NCBI GenBank assembly: GCA_963700375.1
Contig: CAVOXF010000004.1
Span: 1 to 64,000 of the forward strand
DNA: 64,000 nucleotides
DNA from: JAHEEL01 sp963700375
Lineage (GTDB): Bacteria > Actinomycetota > Acidimicrobiia > Spongiisociales > UBA5794
Reading direction: 5' to 3'
This document shows positions 17,192-25,131 of the stretch, piece by piece. The first letter of the stretch is position 1, and every line of letters starts with the position of its first letter. The position numbers and the translations under genes were made by a program. Under the pieces are notes generated by a model, which worked only from the letters and a program-made list of their open reading frames with translations, did not search any database and was not told the DNA's origin.

Positions 17192-17839
17192 ATGAGAATT
17201 CTCGTTTCAGTCGTGGTTGTCCTCGCGGTGATCGCCGCCGGTTGCGGCGCGTCCCGTGAGGACTCGGAATCCTCGCCGCCGGCGGTCGTGGCCGACTGGG
17301 CGGAGGCGGTCGAGGCGCGCGATTTCGAGGCCGCTACCGCTGCCGTGTACGAGCCGTCAATGGTGATCGTTCTGGCCGCCGAGAACGCCATCCCGGCTTC
17401 GGAAACCGTCGCGATGCTCGAAGCCGGAGTCACGCCTGCGGCCTCGGCCGCCTATTGGTCTTCGTTCAGAGACGGATTCGATGCCTTCGCCGGTCGCCCG
17501 ATCTCGACCCTCAACGTCGGTTCGTCCGTCGAGATCGAAGCGGGAGGCGTGGACTGGGGCGTCGTTTCCGTAGGTGTCCAGGAGGATGCGTCGGCGCCGG
17601 TGTTCACCCGCGATGTCGATGGATGGTCGGTCGACCTCGTCGCCACGCTGGCAACCGGGTTCGTCGAACCGCTCTTGGCCTATCTGGAGGGTCTCCCCGA
17701 CGACGAGGATGGGGCGACCGTGCGTGAGGCGTACGAGACCGTTGTGGTGCCCGCCATGTGGGTCGCAATCGACGCCGGCGGGCACGGCAACGAATTCGCC
17801 CGGCGGGCGCTCTCGCTCATCGAAGCGTCGACACCCTAG
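17192..17839 (+). CDS. Secreted lipoprotein of unknown function
   Basis: The signal peptide MRILVSVVVVLAVIAAGCG ends in a lipobox (I-A-A-G-C), so the product should be lipid-anchored outside the membrane. The mature part (about 195 residues) has no motif that I recognise; it is acidic and has the layout of small NTF2-like or DUF-type extracellular domains (DWAEAVEARDFEAATAAVYE is typical of an NTF2-like N-terminal helix). Its end overlaps the convergent oxidoreductase gene by four bases. Confidence 0.75.
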   Translation: MRILVSVVVVLAVIAAGCGASREDSESSPPAVVADWAEAVEARDFEAATAAVYEPSMVIVLAAENAIPASETVAMLEAGVTPAASAAYWSSFRDGFDAFAGRPISTLNVGSSVEIEAGGVDWGVVSVGVQEDASAPVFTRDVDGWSVDLVATLATGFVEPLLAYLEGLPDDEDGATVREAYETVVVPAMWVAIDAGGHGNEFARRALSLIEASTP

Positions 17840-18825
17840 GAACCGATTGACCGCAGTTGGGGGAGCACGTCAGCACCGAGCATTGCGATGGTCCCCTCCT
17901 GGTCCAACGACGTGGTCTGGATCGTCACTACATCGGCTCCAAGGTCGGTGACCAGGGGGCGATATGCATCGACATAGTCCGCGGGTGTCGAGACCACGGT
18001 GTAGGAGGAGAGCACCTCCTCGCGGTCGAGGTCGTCGGCGCGTTGGCGAAGATCGGCCGGATCGACGGCTTCGAGGCGTCCGGGCGCCCGCAGGCCGCGC
18101 CACGCTCCGAGAGCCTGCCACGCCTCATCGGGGGAGTCGGCACGCACCGTCCATCGGCTCGCAGCGATCGTTGGAGCACTGCGGCCGGCTTCGGCCGCAG
18201 CCCTCGTGGCCGGGCCGATGACCCGTTCCCTGGTCGCTTCCGGATCCCGTACCGACGTGATGATCCCCTCCGCCATCGTTGCGGCCAGCACGGCCGACTT
18301 GGGACCACCGGCCGCCATCCAGATCGGCAGATTCGAGATCGGGGGGCTATACAGCTTCGCCCGATCGGTGCGGTACCACTCACCCTCGTAGGTCAGTTTC
18401 TCGCCGTCGAGCAGACGACGCATGATCTCGAGCGCCTCGCGCATGCGAGATGCCCGTTCCGCATACGCCGGGAACTCGTAGCCGAGCGGCCCCTCGTTGA
18501 GATTCTCGCCGGTCCCGATTCCGAGGCGGAAGCGTCCGCCGGAGAGGCGGTCGATGGTTGCTGCGGCCTGAGCTACGACGGCCGGGTGGTACCGGAAGAG
18601 GGGGGTGGTCACGGCGGTGACCATCTCCACACGCTCGGTTGCGTAGGCGATGGCACCGAGGGTCGAGAACGCGTATCCGGATGCCGAGACGTCATCAACC
18701 CACGGATGGAAATGCTCGGACACCATCACCGCATCGAAGCCCGCCTTCTCGGCCAGGACCGCATGCCTGACGATGTCTTCGGGTTGAAACTGCTCGTGTC
18801 CGCAGAAGTAGGCAAAACGGGTCAT
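17836..18825 (-). CDS. F420-dependent LLM-class oxidoreductase (TIGR03557-like)
   Basis: The 329-residue TIM-barrel protein carries MVSEHFHPWVDD, the histidine/tryptophan region of F420-dependent glucose-6-phosphate dehydrogenase relatives, SGGRFRLGIGTGENLNE and GPKSAVLAATMAEGIITSVR. It matches the G6PDH-type subgroup of luciferase-like flavin/F420 enzymes of actinobacteria. It should use the deazaflavin F420 to oxidise or reduce a sugar phosphate or another small substrate. Presence of this gene implies F420 biosynthesis in the host. Confidence 0.88.
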   Translation of the reverse strand: MTRFAYFCGHEQFQPEDIVRHAVLAEKAGFDAVMVSEHFHPWVDDVSASGYAFSTLGAIAYATERVEMVTAVTTPLFRYHPAVVAQAAATIDRLSGGRFRLGIGTGENLNEGPLGYEFPAYAERASRMREALEIMRRLLDGEKLTYEGEWYRTDRAKLYSPPISNLPIWMAAGGPKSAVLAATMAEGIITSVRDPEATRERVIGPATRAAAEAGRSAPTIAASRWTVRADSPDEAWQALGAWRGLRAPGRLEAVDPADLRQRADDLDREEVLSSYTVVSTPADYVDAYRPLVTDLGADVVTIQTTSLDQEGTIAMLGADVLPQLRSIGS

Positions 18826-18927
18826 CGGGCCTCCTCGTTGAACCTGATCCTAGGGGAGCTCCCGTATGTGCAACCTCGCTCCCGCCCGGAGCATCGACCT
18901 ACCAGGCACACGAAGAGGGGGAGGGTC

Positions 18928-19446
18928 ATGTCCACCAACTAGCTCGTCGCCGAGCTGCTCGGCGCCAACGTTCTCGTGCTCGGCGGTACCGCCGCCATCG
19001 TGTCGGCGGTTGCCGGGGGAGCACCGAGCAACCTGCTGATCGTCGCATTTGCGTTCGGTTCGGCGGTGATCGCCGGTCTCTACGCATTCGGCGAGGTCTC
19101 CCGGGGTCATTACAACCCTGCGGTGAGTCTCGCAATGGTGCTCGATGGCCGCATGGATCCGTTGTCGATGGCGAGCTATTGGGTTGCGCAGATCGTCGGG
19201 GCGACGCTCGCCTCACTGACCTTGCTCATCGCGACGAGCACCGAGACCGCGGCCAGCACGATGACGATGATCCATCTCGCCTTGATCACGTTCACCGGTA
19301 CGTCGGTGAATCCGGCGCGCTCGCTCGGCCCGGCAACTGTCGCCGGTGTCTGGAGAAACCAGTGGGTCTGTTGGATCACCCCGCTTGTGGGTGCTGCTCT
19401 CGGATGGGGCACCTACAAGCTCGTCACGCACGGTGACGCCGAGTAG
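18928..19446 (+). pseudogene. Aquaporin/glycerol-facilitator (MIP) gene with amber codon and internal deletion
   Basis: ATG 18928 opens MSTN and is followed by an in-frame TAG (18940-18942). Beyond it the frame runs LVAELLGANVLVLGG, then GEVSRGHYNPAVSLAMVLDG with the first NPA box and TGTSVNPARSLGPATVAG with the second. The piece between the boxes is about 50 residues shorter than in normal aquaporins: loop C and part of helices 4 and 5 are lacking. A normal family member is about 230 residues; this one is about 172. A start after the TAG is unlikely because the first helix begins there. Probably a decaying gene. Confidence 0.8.
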
Positions 19447-19469
19447 CCGCTCCATGTCATCAATTGCCG

Positions 19470-19499
19470 CTGAGGGGCCGTCGCTCGACCGCCCCTCAG
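19470..19499. terminator. Hairpin between convergent genes
   Basis: CTGAGGGGC pairs with GCCCCTCAG, with an inner GTCG/CGAC pair, to form a compact hairpin between the aquaporin remnant and the convergent acyltransferase gene. It overlaps the last codon of the latter. It probably ends transcription from both sides; no clear T tract follows. Confidence 0.5.
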
Positions 19500-20797
19500 T
19501 CGCTTCTGCGAGAAGCCCGGGCCGGATAGGCCCCGAGGGAGATGACCCCGGCAGCGAACAGGATCGCCACCCACCACTGGAGGAGTCCCTCTTCCGGGAC
19601 GAAGCCAAGAACCACGCCCGCCGAGATCGCAATCGTCGTTGCGACGACCCCGAACAACAGCACCGGGATCGGTGGGGCCGGACCGGTTCGGACCCTCGTC
19701 TCGTATCTCCCGAAGACGGCGACCACGCCGAGGAGCGCGGTCGTCAGGACGGCGATCCAGATGGGGCGGGTCAGCCACCACCCGGTCGTCAACGGCTCGA
19801 TGCTGAACCCGAACCCGATCCCGTAGCCAACCAGGACCACGATCGCGAGCGTCGGGAGGTGCCACACGTACACGGTCATCATGACGACGTGGAAGGCCAC
19901 CACCGCGGTCCACGGCCGGTCCCGGTGCATCCATCGGCGGGCGGCCGGTTCGGCCAGCCTGATCACGGCGTACTGGAGGAGCGCCAGGACGGCGAGAACG
20001 GCCGTAGGCGGGAGGGTGTTGTTCTCGGTTGCGCCCGGCACGCCGACCATGGAGGTCGGGTATGGGCCATACATGGTCAGGGCAATGAGGGCGCCAAACA
20101 CAATCGGAATAGTGATGACCAGGGGAGCGGTGGCGGGCCGTTCGGACTCCGTGGCCCACCGATAGCCGAGCTGGTGCGCGGTCAGCCAGACGAAGCCGAA
20201 GTTGAGCCAGCCGATCCAGTTGAGGTTCGTGGCATAGCGGACCGTGTCGGTGGCAAACGCCAGTCCAAGGCCAAGCACAACCGACCACCAGCCGAGGCGC
20301 CGCCAGAGCCAGACCGTCGCCGGTACGCCGAGGATCACGAGGAGGTAGACGGCGAGGAACCACAAGGGGGTGACGACGGCGAAACTCCCTGCTCTGACGA
20401 GTCCGTGGTCCACGCCGAGAAGGCCTGCAGCGACGGAGATCAACGACCACATCGCGAGGAATGGCACGATCGGAGTCATCAACCGGCGGAATCGCGCCGT
20501 GATCCAGTCGCCTACGGCACCGTTGCTTCGCAGCGCGGCCTGATACGACCGCCAGTTTGCGTACCCGCCGACGATGAAGAACACAGGGATCACCTGAATG
20601 AACCAGGTCAGCCAGTGGGTCCACGTCGCGAGTTCGAGAATGTTGGTGAACCGGAGGGCTCCATCCGGCTCAACGTAGACGGCCGACGCGAGCCAGTGGC
20701 CGAGGACCACGATCGTGAGCGCGGCGGCCCGGTAGAAGTCGATCGCCCGGTTCCGCGACTCCGGTGTTTGCGCTGCGAGGTCGCTGATGCGTGACAT
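19496..20797 (-). CDS. Acyltransferase-3-family membrane protein
   Basis: The 433-residue protein has about ten membrane helices. The N-terminal pattern NRAIDFYRAAALTIVVLGHW (the R-x(n)-H of acyltransferase-3 proteins) and IQVIPVFFIVGGYANWRSYQ are characteristic. Members transfer acyl groups to sugars, peptides or lipids at the membrane. No sugar-polymer genes surround it, so the acceptor cannot be predicted. The frame is intact and the ATG is the only good start. Confidence 0.82.
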   Translation of the reverse strand: MSRISDLAAQTPESRNRAIDFYRAAALTIVVLGHWLASAVYVEPDGALRFTNILELATWTHWLTWFIQVIPVFFIVGGYANWRSYQAALRSNGAVGDWITARFRRLMTPIVPFLAMWSLISVAAGLLGVDHGLVRAGSFAVVTPLWFLAVYLLVILGVPATVWLWRRLGWWSVVLGLGLAFATDTVRYATNLNWIGWLNFGFVWLTAHQLGYRWATESERPATAPLVITIPIVFGALIALTMYGPYPTSMVGVPGATENNTLPPTAVLAVLALLQYAVIRLAEPAARRWMHRDRPWTAVVAFHVVMMTVYVWHLPTLAIVVLVGYGIGFGFSIEPLTTGWWLTRPIWIAVLTTALLGVVAVFGRYETRVRTGPAPPIPVLLFGVVATTIAISAGVVLGFVPEEGLLQWWVAILFAAGVISLGAYPARASRRSD

Positions 20798-20984
20798 TGC
20801 GCCAGAGCCTACGACGAGCGAGGGATGCGAGCTTCGCGCTGACTCGACGGACTTGACCCGGTGTGGTGCACACCGGGCGCCGCAGACCTCATCTTCAGCT
20901 GCAGGCTCCTAGAGGTCCCCCTGCGTCGTCGCTGGCGCTCCGCGGTGTTCCCCCCGCCTTGAGGCGAGGAGGACGGTACGAAAC

Positions 20985-21020
20985 GAGAAGGACGCCACCG
21001 TGAGGGGGCGCCCTTCTCAA
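20985..21020 (-). terminator. Terminator of rnpB
   Basis: Immediately 3' of the RNase P RNA, in its direction of transcription, GAGAAGGGCGCC can pair with GGCGTCCTTCTC (12 pairs with one G-T), leaving a ten-base loop, followed by GTTT. It fits an intrinsic terminator with a short T tract. Confidence 0.65.
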
Positions 21021-21021
21021 T

Positions 21022-21377
21022 GCGAGTCCGGGTGTAAGCCGGATCCTGTCGTGGACGGCCATCTATCTGGGATCGACATTGCTGCCGACCTCGTGCGGTC
21101 TACCCGGGACGTAGCGGGCGGGCCACCCTGTCCCTGCTCGACCTTGCTCCGAATGGGGTTTGCCGAGCCGACCCGGTCTCCCGGGCCGCTGGTGGTCTCT
21201 TACACCACCGTTTCACCCTTGCCTGTGCCCCGGAATGTGAGATTCCCTGGGCCATCGGCGGTCTGCTCTCTGCTGCACTGTCCGTCGGGTCGCCCCGCCT
21301 GGGTGTTACCCAGCATCCTGCCCTGTGGAGTCCGGACTTTCCTCGACCCGAAGGCCGCGGCCGTCTCCCGAACTCGC
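21022..21377 (-). ncRNA. rnpB: RNase P RNA (bacterial class A)
   Basis: Transcribed leftwards. The 5' helix P1 (GCGAGTTCGGG) pairs with the 3' end (CCCGGACTCGC). The universal core is present: GAGGAAAGTCCGGACTCCA near the 5' end, then CAGGGTGGCC, GGGTGAAACGGTGG, AGAGACCACCAGC and, near the 3' end, GATAGATGGCCGTC and GACAGGATCCGGCTTACA. Length is about 356 nt, normal for class A RNA in actinobacteria. With RnpA it removes 5' leaders from pre-tRNAs. It is flanked by hairpins on both sides. Confidence 0.95.
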
Positions 21378-21407
21378 CCGACAAACGCTAGCGGCGCCGA
21401 CCCGGTT

Positions 21408-21458
21408 CCCGCACGAGAAAGCGCCCCCGGGTGATCCGGAGGCGCCTTCTCGTGCGGG
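21408..21458. terminator. Long hairpin between the sulfur operon and rnpB
   Basis: CCCGCACGAGAA and TTCTCGTGCGGG are a perfect 12-pair inverted repeat, extended by GCGCC/GGCGC after one mismatch, around a 15-base centre. It lies just past the stop of the dsrE-like gene and before rnpB. It likely ends transcription of the sulfur operon; no strong T tract follows. Confidence 0.6.
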
Positions 21459-21472
21459 GTGCGGGCTGTCTC

Positions 21473-21973
21473 CTAGATGAACATCGTCTGGGCGCCGTCG
21501 ATGATCTCCATGAAATCACCGACGTTCAGCACGCCGTCGAGGCCGTCGATCATGTCATCCTCGGTGAGGTTGAACATGTCCACCGACATCTTGCAGGCCC
21601 AGAGGTGGCAACCCATGTCCTGAAGATGCGCGAGGAACGTCGGGATGTCCGGAATGTCGAGCTCATCGAGCTGCTTCTTCATCTGCTTCGTGGCCATGGT
21701 GGTCATCCCCGGGAACGGGGCGAGGGCCGCCGGCATGTGCGTTGCCGGGTTTCCGACGGGGGAGAACTTGAGGTTCCCCATCGTCTTCTTGTTGATCATG
21801 TCCATGCCCCAGAACGTGAAGAAGATGTGCGTCTCGATACCTTGCTCCAGCGCTCCGCTGGCCATGATGAGGCCCGGGTAGGCCATGTCGAGTGAACCCT
21901 TCGAGCAGACGAAAGAGATCTTCCGCTCCGGGGCGTCGTCTCCAAAATCGGGAACGATCGGTGCGTCGGTCAT
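21473..21973 (-). CDS. DsrE-family sulfur carrier protein (DsrE2-like)
   Basis: The 166-residue protein has KISFVCSKGSLDMAYPGLIM at the start, with the DsrE-like Rossmann fold, GIETHIFFTFWGMDMINKK and the Cys-bearing DMGCHLWACKMSVDMF. Cysteines at the end of a strand and in the GCHLWACKMS loop are candidates for carrying persulfide. It is the last gene of a five-gene leftward run with TusE/DsrC-like, DUF1641, flavoprotein and regulator genes. In such clusters DsrE2 moves sulfane sulfur in the cytoplasm or at the membrane; here the partner is probably the TusE-like protein next door. Confidence 0.88.
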   Translation of the reverse strand: MTDAPIVPDFGDDAPERKISFVCSKGSLDMAYPGLIMASGALEQGIETHIFFTFWGMDMINKKTMGNLKFSPVGNPATHMPAALAPFPGMTTMATKQMKKQLDELDIPDIPTFLAHLQDMGCHLWACKMSVDMFNLTEDDMIDGLDGVLNVGDFMEIIDGAQTMFI

Positions 21974-21984
21974 CGTGATCCTTT

Positions 21985-22305
21985 CTAGATGCAGCCCGCG
22001 GGCTTCGGAAGGCCGGAGACGTATGACATCTTCCTAGCCGGCTTCTTCGGGAAGAGCTGGAAGAGTGACTTCGTCGGGATGCCCCCAACCGCCGTCACAC
22101 GTCGCAGCGTCGCCGTCTCGCCCTGCTCCTGGTAGTCGGAGCGCAGGAACGTGATGACCTTCCAGTGATCGTCGTTCAGCTCTCCAATCCCGATGTTGGA
22201 GGCGAGCTCCTTCGCCAGGTCTTCGTTCCACTCGTCGTACTCCGTGAGGAAACCCTCCTCGTCGACGTGGACCTCCTGGCCTCCGATGGTCGTTACCGGC
22301 ATCAC
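21985..22305 (-). CDS. TusE/DsrC-family sulfur relay protein with a single redox Cys
   Basis: The 106-residue protein shows the DsrC fold motifs DDHWKVITFLRSDYQEQGE and TLRRVTAVGGI, with the C-terminal arm ending GLPKPAGCI. The penultimate cysteine is the conserved persulfide carrier. The second cysteine that DsrC of sulfate reducers has 11 residues earlier is replaced by serine, so disulfide formation like that of true DsrC is not possible. TusE-type single-Cys proteins hand sulfur on to acceptors. Its stop overlaps no gene; the DUF1641 gene stops four bases into its start. Confidence 0.9.
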   Translation of the reverse strand: MMPVTTIGGQEVHVDEEGFLTEYDEWNEDLAKELASNIGIGELNDDHWKVITFLRSDYQEQGETATLRRVTAVGGIPTKSLFQLFPKKPARKMSYVSGLPKPAGCI

Positions 22306-23060
22306 GCACCTCCTTCAGGTGACTTCGTTGCTTTCTGCGCTTTGATGGTGGCCGCAGCCGTCTCGGTCTCCGAGGCGGATACGACCTTGAACGTGTTGAG
22401 TGCCCTCGCAAGGCCTCGCCGAACCTCCGGATCGCGAACCTGTCGGGCCAGGGCCATGAGGCCAGGCGGTTCGGTCGGTTCGAGCTCCGCAGCAGCCTGC
22501 TGGCGTTGCACCGCGTCGAGCATCCGCCGGGCTACCGCGAGCATCTCGGGTTGCGTCAGGTTCTTGACGATGTCGAGCATCTGCACGATGTTGTCGCCCA
22601 ATGCTTCGACGTCTTCCTTCGAGTAGGCCGTGACAACGTTGTCGACGATCCCGACTCCCGCTCTCGCGAATTCGAAGTAGCCCCGCTGTTCGAAATCCTC
22701 GAGCGTCGTGAGGGTCTTCGTGACGGCTTCGCTCGTCAGCGGTCCCGCGTCATCTAGGAAATCCATGAGGCTCTCGTAGCGAGCCATTCCATCCTCGATG
22801 TTCTTGATATTGCGAAGGACGCGCCGGAGCAGGCGAAGCATGTCCTCAGGCTGCACCCATTCCTGGATGGCCTCGAGTTCGTTGCTGGCGAGGATCATGG
22901 CCTCACCGGCGATCGGCGCGAGGTCGCTGCGCAATTCGTCCCACTGTTGCCGGCGAAGACGCTGCTCCCGGAGTTCCGTGACGAGGAGATCCATCTGGGC
23001 GGACATGATGTCGATCTTCTGTTCGAGCTCGGCGATCCGGTCGGTGGAGACGGTCGTCAT
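22302..23060 (-). CDS. DUF1641-domain protein of the sulfide-oxidation cluster
   Basis: The 252-residue protein begins with a coiled-coil helix (IAELEQKIDIMSAQMDLLVT) and continues with helical repeats, RYESLMDFLDDAGPLTSEAV being typical of DUF1641. This family is nearly always found beside sulfide:quinone oxidoreductase-like flavoproteins or formate dehydrogenase genes. No catalytic residues are visible. It may be a scaffold or membrane-adjacent partner for the flavoprotein. Start and stop both overlap neighbours by four bases, so it is translationally coupled. Confidence 0.85.
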   Translation of the reverse strand: MTTVSTDRIAELEQKIDIMSAQMDLLVTELREQRLRRQQWDELRSDLAPIAGEAMILASNELEAIQEWVQPEDMLRLLRRVLRNIKNIEDGMARYESLMDFLDDAGPLTSEAVTKTLTTLEDFEQRGYFEFARAGVGIVDNVVTAYSKEDVEALGDNIVQMLDIVKNLTQPEMLAVARRMLDAVQRQQAAAELEPTEPPGLMALARQVRDPEVRRGLARALNTFKVVSASETETAAATIKAQKATKSPEGGA

Positions 23061-24298
23061 CGCACCCCCTCGTCGATCTTGCCTGCCATGAGCATCTCAT
23101 GGGGGAGTGGCAGTTCCTTGCCGCGGAGGAGCATGTTCCAGTAGGTCCACTTGAAGATCATCTTCCCCCAGTGGTTCATCTCGGTTTCACGCAGCAGCGT
23201 GAACGGGCCGATGCCGGGAAGCGGGTACTTGCCGGGAAGCGGCTCCGTGGTGTAGTTGAAGTCGATGAGCAGGCCCTTGCCGTGACCGGACTCGATGAAG
23301 CAGTTCGCGTGTCCGTCGAACTCGAGGAGCATCGGCAGGCCCTCGATGTAGCGCAGGAAGTTCTCGGTGAACACCTCGACCGCGAAGTGAGCGACCGAAC
23401 CGGCCTTCGACGTCGGGAGGTCTGCCGCATCGCCGATGGCGAAGATGTTGTCGTGGTCCTTGGACCGGAAGTTGCCGCTGTCGACCGGAACGTAGTTCCC
23501 CTCGTTGCCGAGACCCGACCGGGCCACTGCGTCCGATCCCATGTTCAACGGAATGGTCACCAGGAGGTCGTAGTCGATTTCTCGTTCGTCGTAGGAGACG
23601 AGCTTCTTCTCGTCAGCGTCGACCCTCTCCAGGTAGAAGTCGGGCTCGAGGTTGATGTTCTTGTCCGCGAGCAGGCTTCCGAGGTGCTTTGCGGCGATCG
23701 GCTTCGTGAACGCTCCGTCGAGCGGTGTCACGTAGGTGAGGTCGACCTTGTCTCGGAGCCCCTTGTCCTGGAAGTAGGCATCGGCCAGGAAGATGAATTC
23801 CAGAGGTGCGACCGGGCACTTGATCGGCATCTCGACGATGTTGAGAACGAGCTTGCCGCCCTCCCAGAACCGAAGCGCCTCGGCGAGCGCTTTGGCTCCG
23901 TTGAGGGTGTAGAAGTCGTGAATCGTCTTGCCGTATTCGGGGCCCTCGAGACCGGGTGTCTCATCGGGGCGGATCGAAGTACCGGTGGCGATCACCAGAT
24001 AGTCGTACTCCACGATGGTGCCGTCTGCCAGCCTGACCTGATTGTCCTCAGGTTCGATCAGGTCGATCTCAGCTTCGATGTACTTCACGCCGGCTGGGAT
24101 GAAGTCGAGCTTCGGCTTCACCACATCGTCGGGCGTGTAGATCCCGAATGGGATGAACAGGAACCCCGGCTGGTAGTAGTGCGTCGGTTCCTGGTCGATC
24201 ATCGTGATCGTCCACTCGTCGGTTGCGAGTCGCGGCCGCAGCTTCGCGGCCACCATGGTGCCTGCGGTGCCTGCGCCGAGAATCACCAGTCGTTTCAC
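23057..24298 (-). CDS. Sulfide:quinone oxidoreductase-like flavoprotein
   Basis: GTG 24298 follows AAGGAGCGCAAC. The protein (413 residues) has the FAD motif KRLVILGAGTAGTMVAAKLR, a Tyr/Pro loop YYQPGFLFIPFGIYTPDD, a cysteine in VEMPIKCPVAPLEFIFLADA (matching the second active cysteine of SQR) and the second FAD motif NIFAIGDAADLPTSKAG. The other SQR cysteines are not obvious, so it may make persulfide with a different partner. The C-terminus has amphipathic helices (WGKMIFKWTYWNMLLRGKE) that would attach to the membrane. It probably oxidises sulfide or persulfide and reduces quinone. Confidence 0.85.
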   Translation of the reverse strand: MKRLVILGAGTAGTMVAAKLRPRLATDEWTITMIDQEPTHYYQPGFLFIPFGIYTPDDVVKPKLDFIPAGVKYIEAEIDLIEPEDNQVRLADGTIVEYDYLVIATGTSIRPDETPGLEGPEYGKTIHDFYTLNGAKALAEALRFWEGGKLVLNIVEMPIKCPVAPLEFIFLADAYFQDKGLRDKVDLTYVTPLDGAFTKPIAAKHLGSLLADKNINLEPDFYLERVDADEKKLVSYDEREIDYDLLVTIPLNMGSDAVARSGLGNEGNYVPVDSGNFRSKDHDNIFAIGDAADLPTSKAGSVAHFAVEVFTENFLRYIEGLPMLLEFDGHANCFIESGHGKGLLIDFNYTTEPLPGKYPLPGIGPFTLLRETEMNHWGKMIFKWTYWNMLLRGKELPLPHEMLMAGKIDEGVR

Positions 24299-25014
24299 GT
24301 TGCGCTCCTTGTTTGGTTGCTCGTCCGTCGTTCTTCGGTTGCAATGGTGGAAAGGTGTCGGGCGAGGACTGGGATGGCAGCCAGGAATCGCTCCTGGTCC
24401 TCGGGGTCGACGCGGTGGACGTCGTGAATGCTCTGCTCGACGACCGGGAGGGGCACACGCGATTCGAGTGCGATGGCTTCGATCTGCTCGGGAGCCGGCG
24501 GCCACTCCTGGGGAGCGATGCCTCCTGAGATGACCATCCCCGAAAGCTCGTTTCCGATCCGGATGAACGCCCGAGTGCACAGGAAACCGAGGTGGCTCGG
24601 CCTGAGGCGGGGTTCGAAGTCATACTGTCCACCGAGGGCGTTCCACTCGGCGATGCATCGGTCGAGGGCGGCTGCCTCGTTCGATACGGCGGAGTAATAG
24701 CCGCAGGGATTTGACACCTCGGTGACCGGATTGCCGGTGATATCGGTGACGATCACCATTACCCCGTAGAGATCGGCGAAGAGATCGGCGACGTCCTGGG
24801 CCTGTGAGGGTCTGGTCGCCGACTGAGTTCCGTTCCCGGAACCCTCGAGAAATTCCTCGATCGCATCGGCAGGGAATCGCCACTGCCGGCCGACCTTGAT
24901 CGCTGGGAGTCGACCGGACTCTGCCATGCGGTAGATCGTCGATCGGTCCACCCGGATCAGCTCCTGGACGTCGCGAGCCGTCAGGTACGAAGGTGAAGTA
25001 TTGACGGTCTGCAT
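24295..25014 (-). CDS. HTH regulator with PocR ligand-binding domain
   Basis: Residues 8-60 are an excisionase/MerR-type winged helix (LTARDVQELIRVDRSTIYRM, VGRQWRFPADAIEEFL). Residues 75-220 form a PocR sensor domain: LYGVMVIVTDITGNPVTEVS, NPCGYYSAVS, DRCIAEWNALG and GFLCTRAFIRI. Several cysteines sit at positions where related sensory domains hold metal, haem or Fe-S ligands. It starts the sulfur operon and overlaps the flavoprotein gene by four bases. With palindromic sites upstream it is a good candidate for autoregulation in response to a sulfur compound; the ligand is inferred, not shown. Confidence 0.85.
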   Translation of the reverse strand: MQTVNTSPSYLTARDVQELIRVDRSTIYRMAESGRLPAIKVGRQWRFPADAIEEFLEGSGNGTQSATRPSQAQDVADLFADLYGVMVIVTDITGNPVTEVSNPCGYYSAVSNEAAALDRCIAEWNALGGQYDFEPRLRPSHLGFLCTRAFIRIGNELSGMVISGGIAPQEWPPAPEQIEAIALESRVPLPVVEQSIHDVHRVDPEDQERFLAAIPVLARHLSTIATEERRTSNQTRSAT

Positions 25015-25030
25015 CAGTGGGCCTTCTCTG

Positions 25031-25088
25031 CATCATCTGCATATCGAATCTGCACGGTGTGCATGCTATGCCGCTTCTGCAGATGATG
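25031..25088. promoter_or_regulatory. Operator region of the sulfur operon
   Basis: CATCATCTGCA (25031-25041) is repeated in inverted form as TGCAGATGATG (25078-25088). Between them is a small palindrome TGCACGGTGTGCA (about 25051-25063). The half-site ATCTGCA recurs three times. The block lies 16-74 bases upstream of the regulator gene's start, the usual place for autoregulation by the HTH-PocR protein. No perfect -35/-10 pair was identified. Confidence 0.6.
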
Positions 25089-25131
25089 AGGCGGTGAGAT
25101 AGGGCCGAACGGCCCGATTGGGGTCGGGCGG

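Noticed and set aside
18940..18942. TAG read as pyrrolysine or suppressed codon in the aquaporin
   Set aside because: There is no pyrrolysine gene near and the gene also has an internal deletion, so decay is the simpler reading.
19346..20794. Long open frame opposite the acyltransferase gene
   Set aside because: It mirrors the real gene on the other strand; the translation is Arg/Asp/Gly/His-rich without any domain. The same applies to the long frames at 23099-24427, 35892-37301, 47909-49264 and 51803-53146, which are by-products of high GC.
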